Source: Catellatospora bangladeshensis
GTDB lineage: Bacteria; Actinomycetota; Actinomycetes; Mycobacteriales; Micromonosporaceae
Assembly: GCF_016862575.1 (NCBI RefSeq)
Contig: NZ_BONF01000002.1
Coordinates: 1 to 64,000, forward strand
Length of the DNA: 64,000 nucleotides
Reading direction: 5' to 3'
Part shown: in pieces, positions 63,372-64,000 of the stretch
Position numbering within the stretch: position 1 is the first letter of the stretch
Layout: each line of letters starts with the position of its first letter
Notes under the pieces: model-generated
What the model saw: only the letters and a program-made list of their open reading frames with translations
What the model was told of the DNA's origin: nothing
The model's database searches: none
Made by a program: the position numbers and the translations under genes

Positions 63372-64000
63372 TCAGGCCGCCGGTTCCACCAGGAACTGGT
63401 GCGCGGCCAGCTCGCGGTAGAGCGGACTGCTCTCCAGCAGCTCCTCGTGGCGGCCGGTGGCGGCCACGCGGCCGCCCTCCAGCACCACGATCTGATCCGC
63501 ATCGACCACCGTGGACAGCCGGTGCGCCACGATCAGCAGGGTGCGGCCGCGCGCCACGGTGTCGATCGCGTTGCGCAGCGCCGCCTCGTTGCGCGCGTCG
63601 AGGTTGCTGGTCGGCTCGTCCAGCAGCAGGATCGGCGGGGCGGCCAGCAGCGTACGGGCGATCGCCAGCCGCTGCCGCTCCCCGCCCGACAGCAGCACCC
63701 CGCCCTCACCGACCTGCGCGGAAAGGCCCAGCGGGGTGCGGTCGACCAGCTCCTCCAGGTTCACCGCGGCGAGCACCGCCCGCATCTGCTCGTCGGTCGC
63801 GTCCGGCGTGGCCAACCGCAGGTTGTCCCGCAGCGTGCCGGCCAGCACCGGCGACTCCTGCTCCACGTACCCCAGCCTGGCGCGCAGCGCGTCGTGGGTC
63901 AGCTCGCGCACGTCGACCCCGTCCACCCGCAGGCTGCCCGAGGTCACCTCGTAGAACCGCTCCACCAGCGCCAGCAGCGTCGACTTGCCCGCACCGGACG
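63372..64000 (-). CDS. ABC exporter ATPase, C-terminal part (truncated by window end)
   Basis: Only the last 209 codons are present; the gene runs beyond the window. The readable part begins in Walker A (SGAGKST) and includes the Q-loop VEQESPVL, signature LLSGGERQRLAIARTL, Walker B ILLLDEPTSNLD, and switch His VAHRLSTV, which is the nucleotide-binding end of a fused ABC exporter (ABCB-like). In half-transporters the membrane domain lies upstream, out of view. The neighbouring Stealth and GT-C genes make glycan or lipid export one possibility, but multidrug-type exporters look alike. Confidence 0.88.
   Translation of the reverse strand, partial: SGAGKSTLLALVERFYEVTSGSLRVDGVDVRELTHDALRARLGYVEQESPVLAGTLRDNLRLATPDATDEQMRAVLAAVNLEELVDRTPLGLSAQVGEGGVLLSGGERQRLAIARTLLAAPPILLLDEPTSNLDARNEAALRNAIDTVARGRTLLIVAHRLSTVVDADQIVVLEGGRVAATGRHEELLESSPLYRELAAHQFLVEPAA

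Overview
The window is about 70% G+C or more, starts many genes with GTG or TTG after strong GGAGG-type ribosome sites, and carries typical actinobacterial families: FasR-fabD-fabH-acpP-fabF, DUF3145, class II HelD, an LppM-like lipoprotein, a SigE-type ECF factor and Stealth proteins. I infer a filamentous actinomycete, probably Micromonosporaceae; no rRNA, tRNA, phage, transposase or CRISPR is visible.

Layout. 0.1-10.3 kb is mixed: a hydrolase, small DUF proteins, an AONS-family PLP enzyme directly downstream of a membrane GAF-PAS-GGDEF-EAL protein, a secreted lysozyme-fold protein, a BNR sialidase-like protein and a DUF3311/SSS permease pair. 10.5-33.4 kb is a catabolic island for CoA esters. 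It holds a paired acyl-CoA dehydrogenase operon, a LivGFHM/substrate-binding ABC importer, thiolase, SDRs, a TetR, a large LuxR-type regulator, an alcohol/aldehyde dehydrogenase operon, a second TetR, and a dehydrogenase / SDR / dehydrogenase / MaoC-like / acyl-CoA synthetase run. 33.5-45.8 kb has an ECF sigma factor with a membrane partner, a HAD hydrolase, DinB, SDR, a flavoprotein, a secreted GH13 amylase with two CBM20 domains, HelD, DedA and a beta carbonic anhydrase. 45.9-54.6 kb runs from DUF3145, a GH3 lipoprotein and an XdhC-like protein into the acyl-CoA carboxylase and FAS II genes, with fasR just upstream of fabD. 55.9-64 kb has LppM-like, CopC, gltX, a GT-C glycosyltransferase, a Stealth sugar-phosphotransferase and the end of an ABC exporter gene.

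Regulation. Two palindromes tie the catabolic genes into two circuits. T(A/G)CACT-N3-AGTG(C/T)A, with mismatches at some sites, precedes five units between 10.5 and 20.6 kb, including the tetR at 20659, and overlaps or abuts the -10 boxes. A 19-bp site based on AAACT-N9-AGTTT lies before the aldehyde dehydrogenase operon and between the second tetR and its divergent dehydrogenase.

The most unusual feature is a set of dispersed inverted-repeat families. Family A (about 54 bp, eight copies) starts inside the stop codon of a gene in six copies, always with the same end. Family B (about 61-67 bp, five copies) has one copy in frame inside an acyl-CoA dehydrogenase gene. Family D (79 bp, two copies) supplies the stop codon of the xdhC-like gene. 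Families C and E are less regular. These look like short non-autonomous mobile or terminator-like elements.
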